Positions 8,401 through 15,989 of a stretch of DNA of 52,006 bases are shown piece by piece. The notes beneath the pieces were generated by a model. That model had not been told where the DNA came from, ran no database searches, and was given only the letters and a program-made list of their open reading frames with translations. Position numbers and translations under genes: made by a program. Each line of letters begins with the position of its first letter. Position 1 is the first letter of the stretch. This DNA is from Bacteroidales bacterium UBA6192 (lineage in GTDB: Bacteria > Bacteroidota > Bacteroidia > Bacteroidales > F082), in NCBI GenBank assembly GCA_002422725.1, contig DITE01000095.1:307-52312 (forward strand). Reading direction: 5' to 3'.

Positions 8401-10049
8401 CCATTTGACCACAAATAACTTTCAGCCGGACTCGATGTAAGCAATACAGATTCGCCCTGGCAGAGATTAATGATACCGTTTGGTGTTATGATAGCAATTG
8501 GCAAAGGATATACAGCAACCGTAGTTACGGCCGATGTGCCACCACCACCACAACTTCCCACTGTGGTAACTGAATAGTCACCCGAGTTTGTTACTGTGAT
8601 GCTTTGGGTGGTTTCGCCATTTGACCATAAATAGCTACTGGCCGAACTGGCAGTGAGGATAACTGAATCACCTTCGCAGAATGTTAATGGTCCATCAGGT
8701 GTGATGATCGGGATTCCTACAATACCCGGTATCGTAATATTTCCATCATGTATGGTTATGGCTCCGTTTGTCGATAAGGCTCTCCCGTCGAGTGTATCGC
8801 CATAAGCCATGGTGATTGCCCCATTGTTGGTAACAAGGGTTCCCCTGAAAATGGAGTACCCGCTGATATCAGCCGATCCTTCCACTTTCCAGTAAACATT
8901 ACTCGCCTGGGCTCCACCAAGCAGAACAACATTGGAGTAAGTGCTTGTGGTTAAGGCGCCATTGATTTGAATAACAAATACGGCATCCGGGCTACCCTGT
9001 GCATCCAGAAAGATGGTGTCGGTGAGATGGGCTGCCGAACTCATGCAATATACATGAGGTGTGAGTACCTGACTGTTTCCAAACTGTGCCGGATACAGAA
9101 GTTCAATATCACACGTTAAAATATTCAGTGCTGTATACAGATCGATAATATCTAAAGCAGCCTGAGCTGTTGCCCCATCGGGTGGTGTATGTATTGTGCC
9201 GTTTACCAGAAGCGGATCAAAACCCGTAAGGGGTCCGTTGTTCGTTCCGATATCACCGTCAATATGTGTAATGCCGGTATTGGTCATAGCACCTATTGAA
9301 GTAAACAGGGCAAAACATTCTGTTATGCCCAACGGAGGTGCGAGAGGGCCCATCAAGGTTGGACTGCCGCAGCCTATGGGCGTACTGGCAGTTACAGTAG
9401 TAACTCCAACGGCTCCCACCATCGAAAGCGCCCTGCCTTCAAGATCATCTCCTGAGGAAAGTGTGATTGCTCCATTAACAATTAGATTGCCTTTGAATTC
9501 CACACCTGTTGCGAAGGTAACTGCACCCTCGACTTTCCAAAAAACATTGCAGGCCTGGGTTCCATTGATTAATTCAATGCTGGCACCAGGATCTGCCGAA
9601 AACGCCCCGTTCATTTGAAAAATGAAACAAGCGTCTGGATCTCCTAAACCATCAAGGGTTAATATACCACTCAGGACTGATACTGCCGGGACACCGAAAA
9701 CAGCAGGGGTTAATACCTGCCCGCCTCCGAGAGCTATTCCCGGAAACATTGTAGCAGCCTGACTGGCTATGTTGTTGTAAGCAATGTTCAGGTCGAATGC
9801 AGCTTGGCCTGTTACGCCATCGCCGCTATGCATTTGACCATTTACGTTTCCAAAACCAGAAACCGGCCCTGAATTGGAACCAACGTTTCCGGTGATTTGC
9901 GACATGCCCACATTCGTAACAGCTCCACTTGATGTGAACAATACAAAGGTAGATGCAACACCCAAATCGGGTGCTATCTGACTTAGTGTAACGATTGGCA
10001 TTAACAACAGTATCAGTGCTGTTAACGCATAATGTAAAGTCTTTTTCAT
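5409..10049 (-). CDS. Giant DUF3494/Ig-repeat adhesin with T9SS type B C-terminal domain
   Basis: 1546 aa. Signal peptide (1-24, ending TLSQ). Two DUF3494 ice-binding-like domains at about 25-230 and 240-440, each with the FIFQMNGAF or FVIQINGAL strand and a CNVFWKVEG or SNVYWKVEG motif. Thirteen Ig-like repeats of 72 residues follow (about 445-1390; consensus ITPNGPTxFCEGESVTLTSS ... YLWSNG). Then a PKD domain (about 1393-1465, SFVWDFGDGQTS) and a gliding-motility-type C-terminal domain (about 1470-1546, FFNGYSPNGDGYNDYW ... INRWGNEVWKG ... GTYYYIINY). The tail marks export by type IX secretion and surface attachment. The first DUF3494 likely forms the adhesive tip, the repeats a stalk. It heads an operon with porP-like and porE-like genes. 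Confidence 0.93.
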   Translation of the reverse strand: MKKTLHYALTALILLLMPIVTLSQIAPDLGVASTFVLFTSSGAVTNVGMSQITGNVGSNSGPVSGFGNVNGQMHSGDGVTGQAAFDLNIAYNNIASQAATMFPGIALGGGQVLTPAVFGVPAVSVLSGILTLDGLGDPDACFIFQMNGAFSADPGASIELINGTQACNVFWKVEGAVTFATGVEFKGNLIVNGAITLSSGDDLEGRALSMVGAVGVTTVTASTPIGCGSPTLMGPLAPPLGITECFALFTSIGAMTNTGITHIDGDIGTNNGPLTGFDPLLVNGTIHTPPDGATAQAALDIIDLYTALNILTCDIELLYPAQFGNSQVLTPHVYCMSSAAHLTDTIFLDAQGSPDAVFVIQINGALTTSTYSNVVLLGGAQASNVYWKVEGSADISGYSIFRGTLVTNNGAITMAYGDTLDGRALSTNGAITIHDGNITIPGIVGIPIITPDGPLTFCEGDSVILTASSASSYLWSNGETTQSITVTNSGDYSVTTVGSCGGGGTSAVTTVAVYPLPIAIITPNGIINLCQGESVLLTSSPAESYLWSNGAITQSINVNTSGDYSVTVTDINGCSATSPITVVTVNPLPIAVITPDGPTSFCQGDSVILTSSPGDSYLWSNGQTTQSIVVTNSGNYSVTVTNSFNCSATSAITVVTVYPLPIATITPNGPVNLCQGESVVLTSSSAVSYLWSNGAITQSITVSISGNYSVTVTDINGCSATSPITVVTVNPLPIVTITADGPLAFCDGESVTLTSSPGESYLWSTGAITQSILVTMAGSYSVTMTDINGCSGTSPITIVTVYPLPIAIITPLGPTEFCEGGSVTLLSSPAILYAWSNGGTTQAISVQTSGDYTVTVTDLNGCSATSEPITITVYPSPIATITPNGPTDFCEGESVMLTSSPGVSYLWSTGQTTQSIMVNTSGVYTVTVTNSFGCSETSQPTVVTVHPLPIVVVTPNGPTSFCEGESVVLTSSPATTYLWSNGQITQSITVSTSGNYFVTVTDEFGCSAISDPITVTVYPLPLAEITANGPLTFCEGGSVTLTSSPASIYLWSNGQTTQSILVENSGDYFVTVTDIHGCSATSAITVVNVLPVPDAIITPNGPLAFCEGGSVLLTASEGTSYLWSTGATTQSILVTNSGDYFVTVSNGFNCSATSLITTVTVYPLPDAIITANGPLEFCEGSSVTLTSSPAMTYLWSNGQTTQSILVENSGDYFVTVTDIHGCSATSAITTVTVLPVPDAIITPFGPLTFCQGGSVTLTSSPGLLYLWSTGETTQSIVVTTSGVYFVTVSNGDNCSATSASVTVVVNPLPLANISPEGPVTICQGSSVTLTSSPGESYVWSTGETTQSIVVETSGDYFVTVTNIYNCSATSQPTTIMVDPLPIAGFTSSETGSLTYSFVNTSVNATSFVWDFGDGQTSTSVDPTNIYAAAGTYTVILTATNGCGSDTATAVITTTPILEFEFFNGYSPNGDGYNDYWKIPMLSYYTNNEVLIINRWGNEVWKGVNYNNESVKWEGKNMDGDEMPDGTYYYIINYNNIVKTGWVFIKR
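5902..8710 (-). repeat. 13 tandem 216-bp repeats (72-aa Ig-like modules)
   Basis: Inside the adhesin gene, thirteen in-frame units of 216 bp encode the Ig-like repeats. Each has a conserved cysteine in the F-C-E/Q-G motif, a second in the N/G-C-S-A-T motif, and a Y-L-W-S-N/T-G strand. Units 9 and 11 are especially alike (both NSGDYFVTVTDIHGCSATSAI), which points to recent unit duplication or gene conversion. Confidence 0.9.
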
Positions 10050-10079
10050 GATTGAAATTATTAGTTATAAGTGACAGTA

Positions 10080-10087
10080 CAAAATTA
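10080..10087 (-). promoter_or_regulatory. -7 promoter element of adhesin operon
   Basis: Minus strand TAATTTTG, 30 bp before the adhesin start. About 45 bp around it are conserved with the region upstream of the paralogous adhesin (1651-1658), including a shared upstream GTTGTGTAACGC segment. No well-spaced TTG -33 box is seen. Confidence 0.55.
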
Positions 10088-10680
10088 TTCTGGCGTGATT
10101 GCTAAGGCGTTACACAACTTTTGTTAATAGTTACATGTTTCACACATTATACAAAATGATCTAAAAGGTTGAGTAGACTGCTCACTTTATTGACCCAAAT
10201 CCTGAACTAACCAATGCCTGTTTACATAGTAAATCCTGGTAAATAATGAGTCGTTAACAAGACGTACGCGCGCGAGTAATTAATAGTAAGGATTGAAAAA
10301 AAATAGACAGATTTCCCTATAAATAACTCCTCTTTACGTAGTAAAGCAGGCGTATTTGAAGGTAGATTATTTGTCTTTTTCAGGGAGTATTAAAGAGAAT
10401 GTAAAAAGGTCTCAGATCTTGTGTTCATGAAGCTCTCAATTGGCCAGGTTTACATTTCTTTTAACACGATAATAGGAAGGCAAATATGATGAACACGGAG
10501 TGGCAAGAACCCAAAGATGGGTTCAAAACGGCAGAAACAAAAAGGTTTTGCAATGGTTCTGGTGTCAACTTGGACAACTCAACGGGATATTTATCCTGTA
10601 AAGCTTGGCCGAACCTGAATCCAGGTCAGTTGCATTAAGAATAGTGTATGAAAGCTATATGGGCTCCTGATAGCCTGTTT
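10088..10680. other. Intergenic region, no convincing gene
   Basis: About 590 bp between the adhesin promoter and sufT. It holds two matching palindromes TTTAC-n3-GTAAA at 10221-10233 and 10333-10345. A 50-codon reading frame at 10486-10638 (+) has an AGGAAGG tract upstream but no recognisable product. I would not call it a gene. Confidence 0.5.
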
Positions 10681-11001
10681 CTACAAAAATCCAAGCTCCA
10701 GTTTGGCTTCATCCGACAACATTTCCTGGTCCCAGGGTGGTTCGAAGGTGAGTTCGATCTCGGAGGAGTTTACGCCATTGATTTCGGCAATTTTTTGCTT
10801 GACTTCATTGGGCAGGCTTTCGGCTACCGGGCAGTTGGGCGAAGTGAGGGTCATCAGCACTTTTACGTCGGCCTGCGCGCTGATGCTGATTTCATAAATC
10901 AGGCCAAGTTCGTAAATGTTTACCGGGATTTCGGGATCGTAAATATTCCGCAAAACCTCTATTATATCATTCTCAAGGACTTGTCGTTGTTCAGTATTCA
11001 T
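10681..11001 (-). CDS. sufT: SufT/MIP18-family (DUF59) Fe-S cluster assembly protein
   Basis: 106 aa, single DUF59 domain. Family features are the DPEIPVNIYELGLIYEI segment (residues about 22-38), the LTSPNCP motif with its conserved cysteine, and a C-terminal FEPPWDQEMLSDEAK. SufT-type proteins act late in iron-sulfur cluster assembly or transfer. It lies 2 bp downstream of the sufE stop in the same direction, so the two are co-transcribed, which supports the role. The rest of a SUF operon (sufBCDS) is not in this window. Confidence 0.9.
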   Translation of the reverse strand: MNTEQRQVLENDIIEVLRNIYDPEIPVNIYELGLIYEISISAQADVKVLMTLTSPNCPVAESLPNEVKQKIAEINGVNSSEIELTFEPPWDQEMLSDEAKLELGFL

Positions 11002-11003
11002 GG

Positions 11004-11429
11004 CTAATTGCTCATTTTAAGTTTGTAAACCTGTGCATAGAGTTTCATCTGTTTCACCATCGAGAGCAAACCGTTGGAACGGGTAGGCGAAAGATGCTCT
11101 TTCAAACCAATCTGATCGAGAAATTCCAGTTTAGCCTGCAATATCTCGTCGGGGGTTCTTCCCGAAAACACCCTGATCAACAAGTTAATAATACCTTTGG
11201 TAATCACAGCATCGCTGTCGGCACTGAAATAAACACGCCCTTCGCTGAGTGAGGCGTGAAGCCACACCCGCGACTGGCATCCGGTAATCAGGTAGTTGTT
11301 GGTTTTATAACGGGCATCAATCAGTGGCACATCCTTACCTGTCTCAATGAGGTAATTGTATTTATCAAGCCAGTCATCGTAAACCGAGAATTCTTCGACG
11401 ATCTGTCCGGCTGTTTCTTCGATGGTCAT
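11004..11429 (-). CDS. sufE: SufE-family cysteine desulfuration protein
   Basis: 141 aa from the ATG complementary to 11427-11429. An upstream in-frame start at 11471 would add 14 residues unlike the family, while MTIEETAGQIVEEFSVYDDW is the usual beginning. The active-site cysteine is in TGCQSRVW at about residue 54, and the C-terminal SGRTPDEILQA ... LSPTRSNGL is typical. SufE accepts persulfide sulfur from the SufS desulfurase and passes it to the SufBCD scaffold. Co-transcribed with sufT. Confidence 0.93.
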   Translation of the reverse strand: MTIEETAGQIVEEFSVYDDWLDKYNYLIETGKDVPLIDARYKTNNYLITGCQSRVWLHASLSEGRVYFSADSDAVITKGIINLLIRVFSGRTPDEILQAKLEFLDQIGLKEHLSPTRSNGLLSMVKQMKLYAQVYKLKMSN

Positions 11430-12036
11430 AGGTGTTTTTTTTGCAAAGATGCAAATCTTTGACCAAACCATGGCGGGTCAGATTAAGTCGAATCTCCGGT
11501 AAATGACCATGCAAAGCTTTCTGAATGGCTTGAATACACTGCTGCGAAGCCTGATGTGTTTTGCTTTGTATGTGCTACAAGAAAAGATCAGCCGGTCTGC
11601 AAGCACCAGACCACGACCGGACATCCGAAGGAATTCAGCGGACACCAGCCTCCAGCCAATGTTATGAATGCTTACCGAAGCTGAATATGTAGGCAATCAA
11701 CTTTATGTTGGCCTTGCTTTTCACTTTTCACTTCTGCCACGGTTTACAGTATCAGGATTTTAAAACACAATATTTTTTCAATTCACCTGATTCAGCATGC
11801 AACGCGATCGGAAAATAAACTAATTTTGCCTGATCAAAAACATTGGATGTTTAAGTTTACATTGGATTCGGTGAAGTAAATAACCTTTGGTGTTCTGCCC
11901 AAGGTTATGCCCCCTTTAAACTCAGGCAAGTTCTTGCCGGAGTCATTATTATATCTATTTAAGAATAATTTTAAACATGGTAAGGAATGAGAAGTGTCCT
12001 TATGCCATGATTTTCAACAAAATAAATGTAAACACC
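11430..12036. other. Intergenic region with two leader hairpins
   Basis: Roughly 600 bp with no supported gene; a 72-codon frame at 11478-11696 (-) resembles nothing. Near the methyltransferase gene there are two plus-strand hairpins: 11880-11890 with 11899-11908 (ATAACCTTTGG/CCAAGGTTAT, one bulge) and 11925-11929 with 11934-11938 (GGCAA/TTGCC). They could be part of a structured 5' leader; I do not recognise a riboswitch class. Confidence 0.4.
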
Positions 12037-12810
12037 ATGAGTAACGAAAATAATTCAATTCATGCATTCGAGGTAAATTTAATCTGCGAGTATTTTTCAA
12101 GTCTTGAACGACAAGGCCCCGGAAGCCCTGAAATAACGGTTAAAGCCCTGAGCTTTATCGATCAGCTGAGCGACGAATCCAGGATTGCCGACATTGGCTG
12201 CGGAACAGGCGGTCAGACGATGGTACTGGCGCAGAATGCGCCAGGGAATATCACAGGTATTGACCTGTTTCCCGCTTTCATCGATTTGTTACATTTGAAT
12301 GCCCTCCGACTGAATCTTCAGGAGAGAGTAAAAGGTATCGTCGGTTCGATGGACAATCTGTCATTTCAAAACGATGAACTGGACCTTATCTGGTCGGAAG
12401 GAGCAATCTATAACATTGGTTATGAACGGGGATTGAAAGAGTGGAGGCGGTTTCTGAAAACGGGAGGGTATATTGCTGTAACAGAAGTGTCGTGGTTCAC
12501 ACCAGAGCGGCCCGCAGAAATCGAAACATTCTGGCAGGATGCTTATCCTGAGATCGACACAATTCCAAATAAGGTGGCACAGATGCAAAAAGCCGGCTAT
12601 ATGCCGGTGGCGAGCTTTGTGTTGCCCGAAAATTGCTGGACTGAACATTTTTATGTGAAGCAGATTGAAGCACAGGAAATTTTCCTGACAAAGTACAAAG
12701 GCAATCACACTGCGGATGAACTTGTTGCTTATCAGCGGCATGAAGCACAATTGTACTCCAGGTATAAGGAGTATTACGGTTATGTATTTTATATCGGGAA
12801 GAAAATCTGA
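12037..12810 (+). CDS. Class I SAM-dependent methyltransferase
   Basis: 257 aa using the ATG at 12037; the frame is open to 11977 but the first 20 residues there look unlike coding sequence. The glycine-rich SAM-binding motif I is IADIGCGTGGQT (about residues 53-64), the acidic residue at the end of strand 2 is in ITGIDLF, and motif IV is DLIWSEGAIYNIGYE. The fold matches the Methyltransf_11/25 type. The C-terminal half (EIDTIPNKVAQMQKAGYMPVASFVLPENCW) resembles uncharacterised Bacteroidetes methyltransferases. Substrate unknown. The gene stands alone and is followed by a terminator. Confidence 0.85.
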   Translation: MSNENNSIHAFEVNLICEYFSSLERQGPGSPEITVKALSFIDQLSDESRIADIGCGTGGQTMVLAQNAPGNITGIDLFPAFIDLLHLNALRLNLQERVKGIVGSMDNLSFQNDELDLIWSEGAIYNIGYERGLKEWRRFLKTGGYIAVTEVSWFTPERPAEIETFWQDAYPEIDTIPNKVAQMQKAGYMPVASFVLPENCWTEHFYVKQIEAQEIFLTKYKGNHTADELVAYQRHEAQLYSRYKEYYGYVFYIGKKI

Positions 12811-12821
12811 GCAACTTTGCT

Positions 12822-12863
12822 AAAAAGGACTGCTCCTGTTAATTCAGGGCAGTCCTTCTTTTA
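12822..12863 (+). terminator. Intrinsic terminator after methyltransferase gene
   Basis: A 9-bp stem (12825-12833, AAGGACTGC, with 12849-12857, GCAGTCCTT) has an inner CCTG/CAGG stem and is followed by CTTTT on the plus strand. The A-rich left flank would also give a T tract on the minus strand. It marks the left, presumably ancestral, side of the island insertion. Confidence 0.8.
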
Positions 12864-12869
12864 CCAAAC

Positions 12870-12950
12870 TTTTACCGGATCTTTTGGCGTTTCAATTGAG
12901 TTGAGCTCAAATGAAGCCATTATCCTGCATAGCTTTTCAGGAACTCACGG
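12870..12950 (-). repeat. Left direct repeat: copy of the purC 3' end
   Basis: 81 bp matching 17341-17421 at 77 positions, with a perfect 56-bp core (12892-12947 equals 17363-17418). On the minus strand it contains the last codons of purC (EFLKSYAG and stop at 12920-12922) and about 50 bp of 3' flank, including the palindrome TTGAGCTCAA. Upstream of EFLKSYAG the sequence is not purC, so this is a displaced gene end, not a second gene. Confidence 0.9.
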
Positions 12951-13049
12951 AATTTCTTTCAAGGAGTAATTGAATGCTTGACGGCAACTTCGATTTTCAT
13001 TAATGCGATACTCACATTTTTGTCAAACGACTTTTGTCGGTAGACCTGT

Positions 13050-14087
13050 TTAGGAATTCAAATTTGTCTTCAAGTTATTAATTGCAATTTGAACAAATTT
13101 TGGATTAGTAAACAAGGTTTTTTTTCTATCACTCCAGCTTTCCAACTCCGTTGTTATTGCCTCTGGTGTGTAAATCTTCTTCTCTGAAATAATAAAGTCA
13201 ATTGTTGATAACAACTCTAAACCAAAATGCGAATAAAAGCCTGTTAAAAAGTTTTTGGTTTTTTCAACTGTGATTTTGTAGGCTTCATTCTCAGATTTGT
13301 CAAAAAACTCATTCACTTCTATTTCAGCATCAGGAATTAATCCCAATTCTTCAAACGGTTTTTTGTCTTTTGAACTATAACCCATTATGTAGCTTCCATT
13401 CAGGTAATACAAAACATGTTTTACTTTTCCAGAATATGGGCCATAAAAATTAGGTTGAAACTCTAATTTGAAGGAGTCTTTTGCTCCGAAGCGTTGCAGA
13501 AAGTAGGCAATCTTTTCAGAAGAAAATTCAGAAACAAATTCTCCGTTACGAACCAATTCATACAGCACCGACAGCAACATTGCTCTTGCAGGGGTAAGTT
13601 TCACTCTTTCCTTTTTTAAAGCTTCCTGAATGGCTTTACTTGGCTCATAAATGTAAATATCACATGCTACATCTGCTAAGTGTTTTTCTAAAATAAGTTT
13701 CACTTTGCTCCAGTCCAATCCACCATTACCTGATCCTAATGGCGGTATAGCAATTGACTTGATGTTTTTTTCTCTGATCACTTTTACCAATTCCAATAAA
13801 CCAGCTTCGATATATTGGTATTCCGAAGGCAATCGCCAATCGGTTTTTGTTGGAAAATTGATGATTATTTTTTTTCCTACCAGCAAAGCTTCTTCTTCGG
13901 TAATCAATAGTTGTCCCACTTGTAATCGTTTGTCTCTGCAGGCTTCTGCATACACTTTAAAATTACCGGGGAACATATTTTTGAATTGTAAGGCAATTCC
14001 TTTTCCCATTACACCCAAAGTGTTTACAGTGTTAACCAAAGCTTCAGTCTGGCTGTCGAATAAGTTACCTGTTCTGTAGTGTATCAT
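13050..14087 (-). CDS. darG: DarG-type antitoxin (macrodomain DNA ADP-ribosylglycohydrolase)
   Basis: 345 aa. Macrodomain at about 1-155: ALVNTVNTLGVMGKGIALQF (17-36), the NFPTKTDWR segment (78-86) with the lysine (K81) that corresponds to the catalytic lysine of characterised DarG, and IPPLGSGNGGLDW (114-126). The C-terminal region (about 160-345) has KIAYFLQRFGAKDSFKLEFQ and NFYGPYSGKVKHVLYYLNG, as in long-form DarG; it may bind the toxin and vaguely resembles Panacea/DUF4065 domains. The macrodomain removes ADP-ribose from thymidine in single-stranded DNA, reversing DarT. Its start is 2 bp after the darT stop. Macrodomain-type DarG points to the DarTG2 class. Confidence 0.92.
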   Translation of the reverse strand: MIHYRTGNLFDSQTEALVNTVNTLGVMGKGIALQFKNMFPGNFKVYAEACRDKRLQVGQLLITEEEALLVGKKIIINFPTKTDWRLPSEYQYIEAGLLELVKVIREKNIKSIAIPPLGSGNGGLDWSKVKLILEKHLADVACDIYIYEPSKAIQEALKKERVKLTPARAMLLSVLYELVRNGEFVSEFSSEKIAYFLQRFGAKDSFKLEFQPNFYGPYSGKVKHVLYYLNGSYIMGYSSKDKKPFEELGLIPDAEIEVNEFFDKSENEAYKITVEKTKNFLTGFYSHFGLELLSTIDFIISEKKIYTPEAITTELESWSDRKKTLFTNPKFVQIAINNLKTNLNS

Positions 14088-14089
14088 AT

Positions 14090-14713
14090 CTAGAAGTAAT
14101 AATCAGATTTAATGTGGACATTGGCTGCATTTGCGCCAAATTTTATCATTCTTTTTTTTGCGTTTTCGTTGTAAACCAAAAAGCCTAAAATGGCATCTCG
14201 GGCAATATCACCCAAAACCAAAAATTCAGCTTCTTTTCTGCGTTTTCGATCCAAATCGTTTTCGTCCTTCCAATATTTATTATGGATAGCGTTCTTGTCT
14301 ATAATGGCATGAAGGTTTTGAATATCAGACATGGTATATTGCGAGCTGAACCTATCTACTGCGTGCCCATCGGTAAAAACGAAATCTAACTGAAGGTCGA
14401 TTATTTTTTGAACAGAACTAACACAATACACAATGTTTTCGGCAAGTGTTGGAGCTACCATATTAAATCCCTTTTGCACTACGTAGAGCATTGGTGTTCT
14501 GGTGCCAAAATAGAAAGGAATGTAATCGCCTAATCGACGGCCATTGTTTAATAAAAAGTCATTTCGTGTGGCTATTAAACTGTTGTCGCCAATTGGAATA
14601 AAATTGGGATTGGCATTGGTTGATGTTAAATGTGTAATGCCATTTTGAAGAATATGAGGAATATTCTCAATATGAGTCATTCTGAACAAGAATTCTTTAT
14701 TTAAATCCGGCAT
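14090..14713 (-). CDS. darT: DarT-type toxin (DUF4433 DNA ADP-ribosyltransferase)
   Basis: 207 aa. DUF4433 signatures: FRMTHIENIPHILQNGITHL (10-29), RRLGDYIPFYFGTRTPMLYVV (59-79), FTDGHAV (113-119) and RRKEAEFLV (158-166), whose E163 fits the catalytic glutamate. DarT uses NAD+ to ADP-ribosylate thymidine in single-stranded DNA in a sequence-dependent manner, blocking replication. DarTG systems act in anti-phage abortive infection, with phage infection disturbing DarG. darT precedes darG in a tight operon. The promoter -7 element ends only 4 nt before the ATG, so the transcript may be leaderless. Confidence 0.93.
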   Translation of the reverse strand: MPDLNKEFLFRMTHIENIPHILQNGITHLTSTNANPNFIPIGDNSLIATRNDFLLNNGRRLGDYIPFYFGTRTPMLYVVQKGFNMVAPTLAENIVYCVSSVQKIIDLQLDFVFTDGHAVDRFSSQYTMSDIQNLHAIIDKNAIHNKYWKDENDLDRKRRKEAEFLVLGDIARDAILGFLVYNENAKKRMIKFGANAANVHIKSDYYF

Positions 14714-14717
14714 TTTA

Positions 14718-14725
14718 CAAATTTA
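14718..14725 (-). promoter_or_regulatory. -7 promoter element of darTG
   Basis: Minus strand TAAATTTG, with exactly 4 nt between its last G and the darT ATG. The start site would fall at or beside the start codon. The 190 bp between here and the nuclease stop hold no other gene. Confidence 0.5.
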
Positions 14726-14910
14726 CTTTTTCTCACTTTCATAGAACCAGTTTTCTCAATTTTGTTGAGTAGAATCTTCAAGAGATCAAAGACAAAGTTG
14801 GGAGTTACCTTAGAGACAAATTTCAGACAATTTCATGTCAACGATACACAGAAAATTAATTAGCAGAAATCTTTGTGCTTCAGGTACAGCTTAATGATTT
14901 ATCAAGCTTT

Positions 14911-15981
14911 TTACTTTAGTTTATCATAGCTTTCAGCAATTTTTAAAAGAGTCTCCGAATGATTGAAAATATCGTCCAAAGTCAATATTTCATTTTTAAC
15001 TTCTTTTTTCTGCTCGTCGAGTATTGCCAAATATTTTTTATTGCTATTAAAGTAAAGTCGACAAATTGGCTTTCTATTGTTATCGTCTAGTAAAATTGCA
15101 AAATATGATTGTGCGTCTCTGTGTGAAATTCTCGATACGCTTATCTTTTGGCGTAAAATTGTTTTTACGATCATGAAACCTTCTAGCTCGTCATCAGTTG
15201 TAACAACTTTGCTATCTTCAACTTTTGCCTGTTCAGCTTGATTTGCAACCTGCTCCTTCGTTACTTCATCTTCCTTAGTTAATGCGGTTTTTAGTCGTTC
15301 AGTGATCAGATCACTTATATGTTGTTGTATCGATCTTTTTGTTAATGTTGTGAATTGCTCCAACACTTTGGCTGTTACAATACTTGGGTAAACTTGACGT
15401 GCAAAGTGTTTTACAAATTCTGGTGAAGGGTTATTTATTTCTTGTTGGAAGAGCTGTTTTAACTCATTAATAAATTTCAGCTCACTCGCAGTGTTTACAA
15501 TACTTTCAGCGTCAAATATTGTTTTGTGAAACTTTTTGAGCTCTTCAATCTGAGCTTCTTTGATCTCTGATATATTAAACTCCAAAAATGGCTTTTCATC
15601 CATTTTGTTTGCATCAACCAAATCGGAATAAAATCGGTATTGTATACCGTTCGTCAATAATCCAAATTTTGCTTTAGAAACATGAAAGTAACGTAAAAGC
15701 TGTCCATCATGAATACTTAAGTTTTGTGCCCAATGTTTGCACTCAATTAAGATTGTCGGGGAGCCATCCTTGAAAATTGCATAGTCAATTTTTTCTCCTT
15801 TTTTTAGGCCGATGTCAGCAGTAAATTCTGGTACTACTTCCAATGGATTAAATACATCATAACCCAATGCTTGTAAAAATGGCATAATGAAAGCGTTCTT
15901 TGTTGCTTCCTCTGTGTGGATTTGGTCTTTGAGTTTTATAACTCTGTCACCGATTTGTTTAATTAGGTCTTTGAAGTCCAT
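14911..15981 (-). CDS. Stand-alone HsdR-N-like PD-(D/E)xK nuclease-family protein (COG4748 type)
   Basis: 356 aa. The N-terminal 110 residues match the type I restriction enzyme R-subunit N-terminal fold: EEATKNAFIMPFLQALGYDVFNPLEVVPEF (24-53), then D66 in EKIDYAIF and E80-x-K82 in TILIECKHW, a complete PD-(D/E)xK catalytic set. QLLRYFHVSKAKFGLLTNG and YRFYSD follow as in COG4748. There is no helicase, so this is not a full HsdR. A helical middle (about 145-255, with a Q/E/K-rich stretch at 225-250) leads to a C-terminal alpha/beta domain (258-356, RDAQSYFAILLDDNNRKPICRLYF) that resembles a nucleic-acid-binding module. The start is 8 bp after the ion-channel stop, so the two form an operon. 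Restriction or signalling role is inferred. Confidence 0.8.
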   Translation of the reverse strand: MDFKDLIKQIGDRVIKLKDQIHTEEATKNAFIMPFLQALGYDVFNPLEVVPEFTADIGLKKGEKIDYAIFKDGSPTILIECKHWAQNLSIHDGQLLRYFHVSKAKFGLLTNGIQYRFYSDLVDANKMDEKPFLEFNISEIKEAQIEELKKFHKTIFDAESIVNTASELKFINELKQLFQQEINNPSPEFVKHFARQVYPSIVTAKVLEQFTTLTKRSIQQHISDLITERLKTALTKEDEVTKEQVANQAEQAKVEDSKVVTTDDELEGFMIVKTILRQKISVSRISHRDAQSYFAILLDDNNRKPICRLYFNSNKKYLAILDEQKKEVKNEILTLDDIFNHSETLLKIAESYDKLK

Positions 15982-15989
15982 GATCTTAT

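Noticed and set aside
11478..11696. 72-codon frame upstream of sufE
   Set aside because: No promoter, no recognisable family, low-complexity basic composition; left as intergenic.
12820..12950. Left repeat as part of a second, degraded purC gene
   Set aside because: Homology to purC coding sequence stops after about nine codons; nothing else of the gene is present.
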